From CAG-791 sp002392385 (lineage in GTDB: Bacteria > Bacillota > Clostridia > Lachnospirales > Lachnospiraceae), in the NCBI GenBank assembly GCA_946616295.1, contig CAMOIU010000003.1, positions 1 through 64,000 of the forward strand: 64,000 nucleotides of DNA, written 5' to 3'. The translations under genes and the position numbers were made by a program. The notes under the pieces are model-generated. The model did no database searches, had not been told where the DNA came from, and was given only the letters and a program-made list of their open reading frames with translations. Below, piece after piece: positions 8,112 through 17,740 of the stretch (its first letter is position 1; the number at the start of each line of letters is the position of its first letter).

Positions 8112-11100
8112 TCAGTTGTCCTTCTCGATCCCGTCTGTCTTGATGATGAATTTCACACTGCTGTCCGGATTCGTCTGCTCACCGGTGAAGGTCTTGTAGG
8201 TCCCGGACGCGTTCTTGAGTTCCATGATCCTGTCATCGATGGACCGGATGTCGGTGCGGTAGAGGTCCGCCACCTTCCGGACGCCCTCCTCATTGAGGGT
8301 GGCGCAGCCGTCCTTGAGCTCGATGGAGCCGGAAAGGATCTGGGCCATGCCGTCGGCCAGCTTCTGGGCGCCGTCGGACAGCTGGGAAGTCCCCTTGTTC
8401 AGGGCTTCGGAATTCTTGTTGAGTTCAGCGGTGCCTCCCGCGATCTGGTCAGCGCCGTCCTTGAGCTGTCTGGCACCGTCCTCCAGGCTCTGCATGCCGC
8501 CCAGGAGCTGGGCGGAGCTGTCCTTCAGGGCCTGGGTCCCTTCCGCCAGCTGTCCTGCGCCGTCCGCGATCTGATCGGCCCCGGCCGTGTACTGCTGTAT
8601 GCCGGTGCTGAGCTGGGCCGCGCCGTCGCTGAGCTGTTTCACGCCCGCGCCTGCCTCTCCCAGGCTCTGCGCCAGCTGCTCCACGCCGCCGGTGTACTGT
8701 CCGATGCCCTGCTGCAGGGCAGCCGCGCCTGCCTGCAGGCCTTCCTTCTCATCCTCCAGGCCCGCGGCGAACTGCTCTGTCAGGTCAGCAGCCTGATCCA
8801 CGGCCTTGGTATAGGAGGAAATGTTCTGTGCCAGGCCATTGCTGCCGCCGAGGCCCTCGCTGACCTGGGAGGCGCCTTTCTGAAGCTGCCCCATGCTGTC
8901 AGCCAGGCCGGAAGCGCTATGGGACAGCTGACGGGAGGTCTGCTGCGCGTTATTCATGGCGCCCTGCAGGGTGCCGGCCGCCTCTGTGACCGCTCCGATG
9001 CCCTGTTTCATATTGGCGGCGGCAGTATCCAGATCTGTCAGGGCCCCTTCCATGGCGGTCATGGCAGTGTCGGCCTGCCCGGCATCCTCTGCCAGGGTCT
9101 TGCCGGCCTTCGATACCGCGTCCATATCACCGGAGAGACTGTCCGCGGCGCTGGCCAGACTGTCCGCCTTGTCGGCCACATCTCCCGCCTTGCCGGACAT
9201 ACCGGAGACGGCCTCCGCGGCGGCTGTATCCGCGGCGGATGCTGTGGCGCTGTCCACCTGGCCGGCGATGCCCGCTGACTTAAGGGCTTCAATGGCCAGG
9301 GCCTTGTCCTCGTCGCTCAGCTCCGACTGATCGATCGCGTTCACGGCAGACTGATAGACGCTGTCGCCGGAAGCGGCGGCATTTCTGCCCTTCTGGGCGG
9401 CGCTGCTCTGTATATCGCCGAGGCTCCCCTTCAGGTCCGCCGCGGCGCTCTGTACCTGCTTCGCGTCACCGCTGAGGGAGGAGGCATCCTTCTCCAGCTG
9501 GGCGAGGGCCGATTCCAGCTTGTCCGCCTCGCCCGCGAAGTCTTGCTTCAGGGCATCTCTGACCTGACCGGCCGCCTTGGAGAAGTTCTCCGCGGCTGTC
9601 CCGATACCGGAAGCGCCTTCACTGAGTGTGGTTGCCGCCTCCGCGACGGAACCCGCGGCGCCGGCCATGCCTTCCGTATACTGCTCGATGGCCTTGGACA
9701 GCTGCTGAGCGCCGGACTGTGCCTGCGACAGGCCTTCCGTGACCTGCCCCGCGCCGTCCGCCAGCTGCTGCGCGCCCTGCCGCAGGGCCTCAGAATTGGC
9801 GTGCTTGCTTCCTGTGATCTGTGCAAGTCCGTCCGCCAGCTGCCGCACGGTCGACACGATGGTCCCCGCGCTCTTGCCCAGCTGGTCAGCGGCTGCGCTG
9901 AGGTCCTTGCCGCCCTGGACCAGCGCGGCGACCTGCTTCTGGGTCTCCTCTCCTGCCAGCCCTTCGTAGAGCTGGGCCAGTCCCTTGTCCAGCTGGTCAG
10001 CGCCCTTGCGGAGTTCCTCAGAATTGCCCTTCAGTTTCTGGCTGCCCGCGGCCAGATCCTGGGCGCCCTTATCCACCTGGGCGACGCCGTTCGCGTATTC
10101 CTTCAGGCCTTCGCTCAGCTGCGTGGTGCCTCCCAGCGCGTCGGTAAGTCCCTGGGCCAGCGTCGCGGAGCCGTCTGTGAGCTGGGACACGCCGTCCGTA
10201 TATTTGCGGATGCCGTCCGCCAGATCGCCGGCGCCGTCCGCCAGATCCCTGGATCCGGAAGCGGCCTCACCGATACCGTCCGAGAGCTCGCCGGCGCCGT
10301 CCGCCAGCAGCTGTCCGTCATCCTCCAGATCGGTGATCTTGCTGTCCATGTTGTCGAAAATGGAGCTGTGATCCTCGTCCAGTTCCTTCTCATCCTCGCT
10401 GTCCAGGGCCCCCGCGAAGACCATGGTCAGGCAGGTGCTCATCTCGAAATCCTCAGCGTCGAAGGTGATCTCCACAGACCCGGGGATCTCCATGTCTGTC
10501 AGCTTCTGTCTTGCCTTGTCACTGGCATCCGCCTTGTCCAGAAGGTCCTCAGCGTCTGTTTTGGCGGCTTCCAGGCTCTCCTGCATGCCGGGGAAGGCCA
10601 TGCCGACGACGACGGTATTCTTGCCCTCGGAGAGAACAGAACCGTTGTCGACAGCGACGTTCTTGACATGATCATTGGAGAGGACCAGTCCCGTCACAGC
10701 GGTAAAAGGCACATACACGTTGCCCCGGCGGGCATGGTTGGTGTAATCGATGTGGATGGTCACCTTGCCGGTGGCGCCGGCCAGCTCCCCCGGTGCGACC
10801 TTCCTGCCGTCCAGGTAATAGGAGATCTTCTCGGTCACCGGGGGCTCTCTGTCCGTCGTGCCCTGGTAATAGATGTCCTTGCCGGCCGCATCCCAGGTCA
10901 CCTCACTGCCGTTCACGGTGAAGGTCTCGTCGCCTTTTACGTTCTCGAGATCTGCCGCTGTCGTGCTGTCCTTCAGTGTCTGGGCGCCGTCGGGGTTCTT
11001 GAGCCATCCGGACACGGTGATATCCTTCTGGTTGCCTTCCGCGTCGGCAAAAATATAGACCGTCTCCTCCTTCTGGGCCAGACCGGCGGCCTCACGGACA

Positions 11101-11252
11101 GCTGCTGTGAGGTCTGCCTCCAGATCCCGGTCCTCCTGGGCGGAGGCATCCGCAGTATAAGTATCCGCCGCCAGCACTGTGACCGGACGGGCACCGATGC
11201 CTGCTGTCAGCGCGAGGGACAGCATTAACGCAATGACCTGTTTCCTTTTCAT
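8112..11252 (-). CDS. Large secreted heptad-repeat (L-x-x-G) helical protein, YhgE-like
   Basis: A 1046-residue protein. A signal peptide (about 1-29) leads to a globular N-terminal region (about 30-300). Several hundred residues of repeating xxxLxxG heptads follow (for example QLADGAGQLAEGTQALKDS), the pattern of YhgE/Pip-like proteins, broken by Ala-rich coiled coils near 560-760. The C-terminal tail (about 960-1046) is soluble-looking. Unlike typical YhgE proteins there is no C-terminal membrane block, so it should be exported and free or envelope-associated. It lies downstream of an MMPL exporter. Function unknown; a periplasmic-adaptor-like or wall-spanning role is speculative. Confidence 0.75.
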   Translation of the reverse strand: MKRKQVIALMLSLALTAGIGARPVTVLAADTYTADASAQEDRDLEADLTAAVREAAGLAQKEETVYIFADAEGNQKDITVSGWLKNPDGAQTLKDSTTAADLENVKGDETFTVNGSEVTWDAAGKDIYYQGTTDREPPVTEKISYYLDGRKVAPGELAGATGKVTIHIDYTNHARRGNVYVPFTAVTGLVLSNDHVKNVAVDNGSVLSEGKNTVVVGMAFPGMQESLEAAKTDAEDLLDKADASDKARQKLTDMEIPGSVEITFDAEDFEMSTCLTMVFAGALDSEDEKELDEDHSSIFDNMDSKITDLEDDGQLLADGAGELSDGIGEAASGSRDLADGAGDLADGIRKYTDGVSQLTDGSATLAQGLTDALGGTTQLSEGLKEYANGVAQVDKGAQDLAAGSQKLKGNSEELRKGADQLDKGLAQLYEGLAGEETQKQVAALVQGGKDLSAAADQLGKSAGTIVSTVRQLADGLAQITGSKHANSEALRQGAQQLADGAGQVTEGLSQAQSGAQQLSKAIEQYTEGMAGAAGSVAEAATTLSEGASGIGTAAENFSKAAGQVRDALKQDFAGEADKLESALAQLEKDASSLSGDAKQVQSAAADLKGSLGDIQSSAAQKGRNAAASGDSVYQSAVNAIDQSELSDEDKALAIEALKSAGIAGQVDSATASAADTAAAEAVSGMSGKAGDVADKADSLASAADSLSGDMDAVSKAGKTLAEDAGQADTAMTAMEGALTDLDTAAANMKQGIGAVTEAAGTLQGAMNNAQQTSRQLSHSASGLADSMGQLQKGASQVSEGLGGSNGLAQNISSYTKAVDQAADLTEQFAAGLEDEKEGLQAGAAALQQGIGQYTGGVEQLAQSLGEAGAGVKQLSDGAAQLSTGIQQYTAGADQIADGAGQLAEGTQALKDSSAQLLGGMQSLEDGARQLKDGADQIAGGTAELNKNSEALNKGTSQLSDGAQKLADGMAQILSGSIELKDGCATLNEEGVRKVADLYRTDIRSIDDRIMELKNASGTYKTFTGEQTNPDSSVKFIIKTDGIEKDN

Positions 11253-11298
11253 GACTGCTCACCTTTCCGGAGTCTTCTCACCGGCTCCTGTATCTGCG

Positions 11299-11400
11299 GG
11301 GCGCTGCCGCGCCCGGGTTGTTCTATAGGACGCTTGCGCCTGGTTTTCTCTAAGACGCTGCACGCCGTTTTTCTCTAAGGCGCTGCGCCTGGTTTTCTCA
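11299..11400. repeat. Short imperfect tandem repeat between MMPL and heptad-repeat genes
   Basis: Three clear copies of a 22-26 bp unit (11328-11353, 11354-11378, 11379-11400) share the core GCGCCTGGTTTTCTC, and a more diverged copy starts near 11299. They fill most of the 167-bp intergenic gap inside this operon. Confidence 0.7.
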
Positions 11401-11419
11401 GGAAATGGACTGTCTGTCG

Positions 11420-13540
11420 TCAGACGGTCTGGGTCTCTCCCTTGTGTCTGCGTCCGCGCAGGAATCGCCTTCCTTCGGGGAGGAATCCTCTGCTGGTGCG
11501 GACGATCAGGGGATCCAGCAGCATGAAGGCCGCCGGCAGAACCAGCAAGACCGTAAACATACTGATCAGGGCGCCTCTGGCCATCAGCGTGCACAGAGAC
11601 GAGATGATGCTGATCCTGGAGTAGAGGCTCACACCGATGGTGGCCGCGAAGAAGCTCATGGCACTCACGATGACACTCACGATAGAGCTGCTGTGGGCGA
11701 TCCGGACCGCCTCTTCCCGGGTCTTGCCGCTCTTCCTCTCCTGCTGGTAGCGGCTGGTCATCAGGACCGCGTAGTCCACGGTGGAGCCCAGCTGGATGGT
11801 ACCGATGACGATAGAGGCAATAAAGGGAAGCGAAACGCCCGTAAAGTAAGGGATCGCCATATTGATGAAGATCGCGCATTCGATCACCAGCACCAGGATG
11901 AAGGGCAGGGAGACCGAGCTGAAGACTACAGCGACGATCAGGAAAATGAAGGCAATGGACACCCAGTTGACCACGTTGAAGTCACGGTTGGAGATATTGA
12001 TCAGATCCCGCGTGCAGGGCGCGTCGCCGATCAGCATGGCATTCTCATCATAGCGGTCCATGATCGCGTTGATCTGATCGATCTGGGTGTTCATCTCGTC
12101 CGTGGCTGTCTTATATTCACTGTTTACCAGGATCAGCTGATACTTGTCTGTGGAGAGCTCCCCCAGGATGTCCGCCGGGAGGACCTCCTCCGGGACAGCG
12201 CCGCCCAGGAAGGCATCCAGACCGATGACGTTCAGGACTCCGTCCGTCTCCAGGATCTCGTCGCACATCTCGGTGGCTGTCTTGTTGTCCAGCTCGCTGT
12301 CCGCCAGGATCATCAGCGTATTGTCCAGATTAAAGGTCTCGTCCAGCTTCCTGTTGGCCTGCATGGAAGGCAGGTCCTCCGGCAGCGTGTCCAGCAGGTC
12401 ATAGAAGACCTCGGTGTGGGTGTAGCCGTAGGTGGCCGGGATCCAGACCAGACAGAAGGCGATCAGAATGGCTCTGTAATGCTTCTGTACGAAGGCCGGC
12501 AGTCTTTCGAACCGCGGCAGGAAAGGCTTGTGACGGGTCTTTTCGATCAGTTTGTTGAAGGTCAGGATCATGGAGGGCAGGACGGTCACGCAGCTCACGA
12601 CGCCCAGCGCCACGCCTTTCATCATGACGATGCCCACATCCAGTCCGAACCGGAAGGTCATAAAGCACAGAGCGGCAAAACCGGCGATGGTGGTGATGCT
12701 GGAGCCCACGACGGACTGCAGGGTCCTGCCGATGGCCTCCGCCATGGCCGCCTCCTCGTCGCCCGGATGCAGTTCTTCCTCTTCCTTGAAGCTGTGCCAC
12801 AGGAAGATGGAATAGTCCATGGTGACGCCCAGCTGCAGAACAGCCGCCAGTGCTTTGGTCAGATAAGAGATCTCACCGAAGAAGTAATTGGTACCCAGAT
12901 TATAAAGGATAGCAATGCCGATGGAAAGCAGGAAAAAGACCGGTGCCAGGAAGGTGTCCATGCTCAGGGCCAGAACGATGGAGGACAGGACCACCGCGAT
13001 CAGGATATAGATCGGTTCCTCGGCCTCCGCCACGTCCTTGGTGTCCGTGACCACCGCGCTCATGCCCTGCAGCCAGGCTCCCTCGTCCAGACCCTTGCGG
13101 ATCTCCGTGATGGCATCCATGGTTTCGTCCGAGGAGGTGGTGGAATCATAGGTCACCGCCATGAGGGTCGCGTCCCCTTTTACAAAGGCATCCAGCAGTT
13201 TCTGGGGCAGGATCTCCTTGGGGACGGAGATGTCCATGAAGCTGTCATACCAGATGACCTTGTTCACATGCGGGACCTTCTCGATCCTCTCCTTGATGGC
13301 CTCGATCTCCTTGTCGCTCCGCCCCTCGACCATCAGCATGGTGATGGCGCCTGTACCGAAATCCTGCGCCAGAATATCCTGCCCGCGGATCGTCTCGATG
13401 GTATCCGGCAGGTATGTCAGCAGATCATAATTGATCCTTGTGTGCAGCGCGCCGTATCCGGCCGGGATCAGAAGAACAAGGGCCAGTACCAGAATAAAGA
13501 ACCTTGCTTTTACAACTGCTTTCCCGAATCTCTGTACCAT
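11420..13540 (-). CDS. MMPL/RND-family transporter
   Basis: A 706-residue exporter with two RND/MMPL repeats. Each has one N-terminal helix, a large extracytoplasmic loop (about 40-190 and 380-510) and five further helices. Conserved MMPL features include VTMDYSIFLWHSF (helix 4 of repeat 1) and STVDYAVLMTSRYQQERKSGKTREEAV in repeat 2 (near 585-610), with the Asp-Tyr pair used for proton coupling. CAGAGGG lies 8-9 nt before the ATG. Firmicute MMPL proteins are often paired with YhgE-like heptad proteins, as here. Possible cargo is lipids, peptides or drugs. Confidence 0.92.
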   Translation of the reverse strand: MVQRFGKAVVKARFFILVLALVLLIPAGYGALHTRINYDLLTYLPDTIETIRGQDILAQDFGTGAITMLMVEGRSDKEIEAIKERIEKVPHVNKVIWYDSFMDISVPKEILPQKLLDAFVKGDATLMAVTYDSTTSSDETMDAITEIRKGLDEGAWLQGMSAVVTDTKDVAEAEEPIYILIAVVLSSIVLALSMDTFLAPVFFLLSIGIAILYNLGTNYFFGEISYLTKALAAVLQLGVTMDYSIFLWHSFKEEEELHPGDEEAAMAEAIGRTLQSVVGSSITTIAGFAALCFMTFRFGLDVGIVMMKGVALGVVSCVTVLPSMILTFNKLIEKTRHKPFLPRFERLPAFVQKHYRAILIAFCLVWIPATYGYTHTEVFYDLLDTLPEDLPSMQANRKLDETFNLDNTLMILADSELDNKTATEMCDEILETDGVLNVIGLDAFLGGAVPEEVLPADILGELSTDKYQLILVNSEYKTATDEMNTQIDQINAIMDRYDENAMLIGDAPCTRDLINISNRDFNVVNWVSIAFIFLIVAVVFSSVSLPFILVLVIECAIFINMAIPYFTGVSLPFIASIVIGTIQLGSTVDYAVLMTSRYQQERKSGKTREEAVRIAHSSSIVSVIVSAMSFFAATIGVSLYSRISIISSLCTLMARGALISMFTVLLVLPAAFMLLDPLIVRTSRGFLPEGRRFLRGRRHKGETQTV

Positions 13541-13655
13541 AATTTAATCCCTCTGCCTGTTATTGGAAACTAATCTTTTCTACCGGCCTCTATAATAAGA
13601 AAAAGACCGGGCACTTGAAATATCCAATGCTCCGATCCTGTTAGTTCTAGCTATA

Positions 13656-13693
13656 CAAAAAGGCCTGTCTGTCTATGAGAAGACAGACAGACC
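13656..13693 (-). terminator. Terminator of the TetR gene
   Basis: On the minus strand a hairpin with 10-bp arms (13665-13674 and 13681-13690, core GTCTGTCT) is followed by TTTTTGT. It lies about 40 bp past the TetR stop and separates that unit from the MMPL operon. Confidence 0.8.
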
Positions 13694-13731
13694 CATCGAT
13701 CTGTCAGATATTGCCCCGGGCCGGCCCCCTG

Positions 13732-14304
13732 CTAGAGCTCCTCCAGCACGTCCGACATGGACCGGGTGGCCATGTACTCGTAGATGCTTCCCATCTCCTC
13801 CGGCGGAATGGGCATGCCCTCCCGGATCCAGTTCATGACGACAAAATTCATGGACTGGGCATAGTACTGGGCCATGTATTCCGGTGTGAGCCAGGGATGC
13901 TTGGGATGAGACCGCCTGGCCTGCTCGGTAAAAAGAGCCAGCAGCAGCTCATAGATACACTGCCTTGCGATCTCCGAGAAGGAATTCTGCCCGCCGATCC
14001 TCACGGCCGCCGTATAGAAGGCCTTGTCCTTCTGCAGGCCTGAGAAGATCAGGACGATCGCCTCCTTGAACATCCGGTTGTCGATCAGGATCCGGACCGG
14101 GGCCAGGATCTCCGTGCGGATGATCCATCCCAGCAGGTCGTATTTGTCCTGAAAATGATTGTAAAAGGTCACGCGGATGACGCCCGCGCCGTCTGTGATC
14201 TGTTTGATGGTGATCTTCTCGAAGGGCTCCCGCAGCACCAGTTCCTTCAGACTGGCCGCCAGCGCCTCCTCTATATTTTCTCTGCGTTCGATCTTCTCAC
14301 TCAT
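13732..14304 (-). CDS. TetR/AcrR-family transcriptional regulator
   Basis: A 190-residue one-component repressor. The N-terminal helix-turn-helix spans about residues 10-58, ending in the typical VTFYNHFQDKYDLLGWII. The C-terminal ligand/dimer region resembles the DhaS-like TetR_C_8 group (long central helices, RSMSDVLEEL end). It lies 46 bp after the TVP38 gene and just upstream of the MMPL exporter. Control of that exporter is likely by analogy with other TetR-MMPL pairs (inference). Confidence 0.88.
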   Translation of the reverse strand: MSEKIERRENIEEALAASLKELVLREPFEKITIKQITDGAGVIRVTFYNHFQDKYDLLGWIIRTEILAPVRILIDNRMFKEAIVLIFSGLQKDKAFYTAAVRIGGQNSFSEIARQCIYELLLALFTEQARRSHPKHPWLTPEYMAQYYAQSMNFVVMNWIREGMPIPPEEMGSIYEYMATRSMSDVLEEL

Positions 14305-14350
14305 CGCCGGTCCCTACGCTCCGCAGGCCGGCCCGTACCTTCCGGACCGG

Positions 14351-15181
14351 TTACTCCTCTCTCTCCGCCGCCTTCTCTTCCTGCTCCATTCGTGCCAGCT
14401 GCGCCGCATACTCCCTGCCCTCCTCGGGCGTTTCCGGGTCTGTGGAGCCGGTCAGGCGGTTTCTCACACGATTGCGGAAATACCGCACCTCCTCCAGCAC
14501 GCTCACCACGAACTCCCTGCGCCACACGAGCACACCGATCAGGAGGAGCTGGGCGGCTATACACAGAAAGGTGAAGAGCCACTCCCCCTGGATGAGAAAA
14601 CTTCCCGCCAGACAGGAGGCCAGTATCTGGATCCAGCTGCAGCCCGCGACGCCCACGATGAACTGCTTCATCGTCGCCTTGGAACGCGCCGCCACATGCG
14701 GCACGATCCCGTTGGGGATCCCCGGGATCATGTAGGCGATCCCTACCATGAAGACCGGGTCCAGATCATAGAGCTTGTGAAGGAACTGCGCGGTCTTGCT
14801 CTGCAGCCGGATCTCCCTGTGCTCGCTCCCCATACTGCGGTCGAACCAGAAGACCGCCGCATTTGCGATGACAAACCCACTGTAACAGAGCAGAAATGCC
14901 TTCCACCAGGTATAGATCATGCCCGCCGCCACCTGGATCGCCATTCCCGGCAGGACCACACTGACCACCTGGATCATGGACAGGAGCAGGACACTGACCG
15001 CGCCGCGGACCCCTCTCTCCTGTGCCAGATACGCCGCGATCTTCTCTTCATTCCCCTCCCGCAGGAGCGGGATCAGACCCGGCAGCATCCGTCCGAAGGC
15101 ATGCCATATCAGAAAGACCACCGCTATCAGGGTGGCCACAGGTATAATTTTACTCTTCCATTTCAACCAGAATTTCTTCAT
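14351..15181 (-). CDS. TVP38/TMEM64 (VTT-domain) membrane protein
   Basis: A 276-residue integral membrane protein with five or six helices and the DedA-like VTT signature region (VVLPGMAIQVAAGMIY near 83-98, and FMVGIAYMIPGIPNG near 140-155). Relatives include lipid scramblase-like proteins. A charged tail with Glu-rich residues closes the protein. There is no strong ribosome site before the ATG. It is co-oriented with, and close to, the TetR gene and divergent from the XRE gene. Confidence 0.85.
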   Translation of the reverse strand: MKKFWLKWKSKIIPVATLIAVVFLIWHAFGRMLPGLIPLLREGNEEKIAAYLAQERGVRGAVSVLLLSMIQVVSVVLPGMAIQVAAGMIYTWWKAFLLCYSGFVIANAAVFWFDRSMGSEHREIRLQSKTAQFLHKLYDLDPVFMVGIAYMIPGIPNGIVPHVAARSKATMKQFIVGVAGCSWIQILASCLAGSFLIQGEWLFTFLCIAAQLLLIGVLVWRREFVVSVLEEVRYFRNRVRNRLTGSTDPETPEEGREYAAQLARMEQEEKAAEREE

Positions 15182-15290
15182 GACCGTTTAACTATACACC
15201 ATCCGGGCGAAATTCTCAATCTACAGGCTCTTTATTGACGGATTCTCCCAGGTGTTGTATGATTACTGGTCAGAAAAGGGGAATTATTTT

Positions 15291-15644
15291 ATGCGTTTTC
15301 AGGAAATGGATTCCATTGAACAGATCTTAAAGGAACTGGGATGCCGGATCAAGGATACCCGGATCGGACGGTGTATGTGCCAGACCGATCTGGCGGAGCG
15401 GGCCGGAATCTCGGCCAAGACGATGGCGCGCATCGAGAACGGAGAGAATATCCGGATCGACAATATTCTCCGGGTGCTCAGGGCGCTTGACATGCTGGAC
15501 GCGCTGGATACATTTCTGCCGGTCCCGGAGGTCTGTGAAGTATGTTGCTGCGAGGGCATGAAGAAGCGGGAGCGCGCTTCACAGAAAATGAAGGAACAGG
15601 CGTATACCGCAGCGGATAAGGAGGCGGGAAATGAACAGAAATGA
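15291..15644 (+). CDS. XRE-family helix-turn-helix regulator
   Basis: A protein of about 117 residues. The HTH_3 domain is near residues 9-62 (TDLAERAGISAKTMARIENGENIRID-type core), followed by a short basic tail with a CEVCCCEG cysteine cluster. ATG 15291 is preferred over an upstream GTG because AAAAGGGG lies about 9 nt before it. The gene end overlaps the patB-like start by 14 bp. The position suggests local control of the C-S lyase and cystine importer, and the Cys cluster could sense thiols or metal (inference). Confidence 0.85.
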   Translation: MRFQEMDSIEQILKELGCRIKDTRIGRCMCQTDLAERAGISAKTMARIENGENIRIDNILRVLRALDMLDALDTFLPVPEVCEVCCCEGMKKRERASQKMKEQAYTAADKEAGNEQK

Positions 15645-16797
15645 CAGCTTCGATTTTGACAGGATCATTGACCGCAGAGGCACCGGCTCCCTGAAATGGG
15701 ACGTCGCGCAGGACGAACTCCCGATGTGGGTCGCCGACATGGATTTTCAGGCTGCGCCGGCGATCAGGAAGGCCATCGAGAAGAGACTTGCCCACGGCGT
15801 TTTCGGCTACAGCATCCTGCCCGACACCTGGTACACGGCCTATCAGGACTGGTGGCGCAGGCGGCACGGCCTTTCGATCGGGAAGGAGGATCTGATCTTC
15901 TGCACGGGTGTCGTGCCCGCTATCTCGACCTGTGTGAGAAAACTCACGACGCCCGCGGAAAAGGTCCTGATCCAGTCGCCGGTCTACAATATCTTCTATA
16001 ATTCGATCTACAACAACGGCCGGTATATCATCGATTCTCCTCTCGTCCGGGATGGGGACGGGTTTACGATCGACTGGGACGACCTGGAGGACAAGCTCGC
16101 GGATCCGCAGACGTCCCTGATGATTCTGTGCAACCCTCATAATCCGGTCGGCCGGATCTGGTCGCGGGAGGAACTCGCAAGGATCGGAGAACTCTGCCTC
16201 CGGCATCATGTGACTGTGGTCTCGGATGAGATCCACTGCGATATCGTCAAGCCCGGCCGCGGCTATGTGCCGTTTGCCTCAGCATCCGAAACGTGCCGTA
16301 TGATCAGCGTGACCTGTATCGCGCCTACGAAGGCTTTCAATATCGCGGGGCTCCAGACAGCTGCTGTGGCGGTCTTCGATTCCGCGCTCCGGCATAAGGT
16401 CTGGCGCGCGCTCAACACCGATGAGGTCGCGGAGCCCAATGCCTTTGCGGTCGACGCGGCGATCGCGGCATTTCAGGAGAGCGGCGGCTGGCTCGACGCG
16501 CTGAATGAGTATATTGACGCCAACAAGCAGTTTGCTGAGACCTATATTAAAGAAAATATTCCTGCCGTCACCGTCACGCGGTCAGAGGCGACCTATCTTC
16601 TCTGGCTTGACTGCAGCAGCGTCACGGAGGACAGCCGCGTTCTCGCCGGGAAGATCCGGGCCAGAACAGGACTCTTCCTTTCTGACGGCGCACAGTACGG
16701 CGGCAGCGGGATCACATATCTCCGGCTCAACTGCGCCTGTCCGAGAGCCCTGCTGGAGGACGGAATGGAGCGCCTTGCCAGGGCGCTCAGGGATTGA
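15631..16797 (+). CDS. patB: MalY/PatB-family PLP-dependent cystathionine beta-lyase / aminotransferase
   Basis: A 388-residue fold-type I PLP enzyme. The N-terminus FDFDRIIDRRGTGSLKWD is diagnostic of MalY/PatB. Other motifs are CNPHNPVGRIWSREEL, the aspartate loop SDEIHCDIV and the Schiff-base lysine in APTKAFNIAGL. Expected reaction: beta-elimination of cystathionine or cystine to pyruvate, ammonia and a thiol. AAGGAGG precedes the ATG inside the XRE reading frame. With the cystine-type ABC importer next door it would break down imported sulfur amino acids. Confidence 0.93.
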   Translation: MNRNDSFDFDRIIDRRGTGSLKWDVAQDELPMWVADMDFQAAPAIRKAIEKRLAHGVFGYSILPDTWYTAYQDWWRRRHGLSIGKEDLIFCTGVVPAISTCVRKLTTPAEKVLIQSPVYNIFYNSIYNNGRYIIDSPLVRDGDGFTIDWDDLEDKLADPQTSLMILCNPHNPVGRIWSREELARIGELCLRHHVTVVSDEIHCDIVKPGRGYVPFASASETCRMISVTCIAPTKAFNIAGLQTAAVAVFDSALRHKVWRALNTDEVAEPNAFAVDAAIAAFQESGGWLDALNEYIDANKQFAETYIKENIPAVTVTRSEATYLLWLDCSSVTEDSRVLAGKIRARTGLFLSDGAQYGGSGITYLRLNCACPRALLEDGMERLARALRD

Positions 16798-16922
16798 GAG
16801 CCGTCACGAACGGATGGATCCCCGACATCCCTGACCGGCAGACAGACGGCGCCAATATGTGTACTGCAGAATCCTTCTGTATGTATAGATTTCAAACTGC
16901 CATTGCGGCAAAGGAGGAGAAC

Positions 16923-17732
16923 ATGAAAAAGAACCAGATGATCCGGCTTATCACGATCGTATCAGCGACGGCCCTTGCCCTTTCGCTCATGCTGACGGGC
17001 TGCGGGAACAAGAAGACCGGCAGAACGCTCGAGGAGATCCGGAAGAGCGGCAAGCTGCTCGTCGGCACTGAGGGTACCTACGCCCCGAACAGCTACCACG
17101 ATGAGAATGGCGATCTCGTCGGATTCGACGTCGAAGTAGCTGCGGTGATCGCCAGACACCTCGGCGTAGAGGTGGAATATGTGGAGACCGAATGGGATTC
17201 AATCTTCGCGGCACTGGATTCCGGCAAGATCGACACGGTCGTCAACGAAGTCGGCTACACCGAAGAACGTGCGGAGAAATATGATTTCTCCGACCCGTAC
17301 GCCTTCTCCCGCCGCTGCATCCTGGTCCGCGGCGACAATACCGACATCCATTCATTTGAAGATCTGAAGGGACATACCGCGGCCAACGAAGCCAGCAGCC
17401 TGTTCGGCCAGATGGCCCAGGAATACGGCGCTGACCTCGTCGCGGTCAAAGCGATGGCGAACTCGATCTCGGAAGTGCTGGACGGAAGGGCGGACTGCAC
17501 GCTCAACTTTGAGACGGCATTCAACGACTATATGAAAGAGCATCCGGAAGCGGACGTCAAGATCGTTGCCTACGCGGATCCGGAGCCGAGTTCCTATATC
17601 CCGGTCCTGAAAGGAAATACCGAGCTTCTCGATGCCATCAACGAGGCGATCGACGAGGCGCAGGCGAGCGGAGAACTGGCCGAGATCTCAAAGAAGTACT
17701 TTAACGGCGTAGACATCACAGAGGAGAAATAA
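16923..17732 (+). CDS. Polar amino-acid (cystine-type) ABC transporter substrate-binding lipoprotein
   Basis: A 269-residue SBP_bac_3 protein. The lipoprotein signal ends in SLMLTGC. The ligand domain starts LLVGTEGTYAPNSYHDENGDLVGFDVE and has WDSIFAALDSGKIDTVVNEVGYTEERAEKYDFSDPY, close to TcyA/FliY-type cystine binders. The ATG at 16923 has AAGGAGG six bases before it; an upstream in-frame ATG lacks one. It lies 125 bp after patB and is followed by permease and ATPase genes. Confidence 0.92.
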   Translation: MKKNQMIRLITIVSATALALSLMLTGCGNKKTGRTLEEIRKSGKLLVGTEGTYAPNSYHDENGDLVGFDVEVAAVIARHLGVEVEYVETEWDSIFAALDSGKIDTVVNEVGYTEERAEKYDFSDPYAFSRRCILVRGDNTDIHSFEDLKGHTAANEASSLFGQMAQEYGADLVAVKAMANSISEVLDGRADCTLNFETAFNDYMKEHPEADVKIVAYADPEPSSYIPVLKGNTELLDAINEAIDEAQASGELAEISKKYFNGVDITEEK

Positions 17733-17740
17733 AGCTACCG

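Noticed and set aside
9543..11228. Long plus-strand ORF of 561 codons opposite the heptad-repeat gene
   Set aside because: It is a GC-rich repeat shadow: no ribosome site, no recognisable domain, and the minus-strand gene has a clear signal peptide and heptads.
11405..13573. Plus-strand ORF of 722 codons opposite the MMPL gene
   Set aside because: Composition is rich in Asp, Gln, His and Gly without hydrophobic order; the opposite strand encodes a clear MMPL protein.
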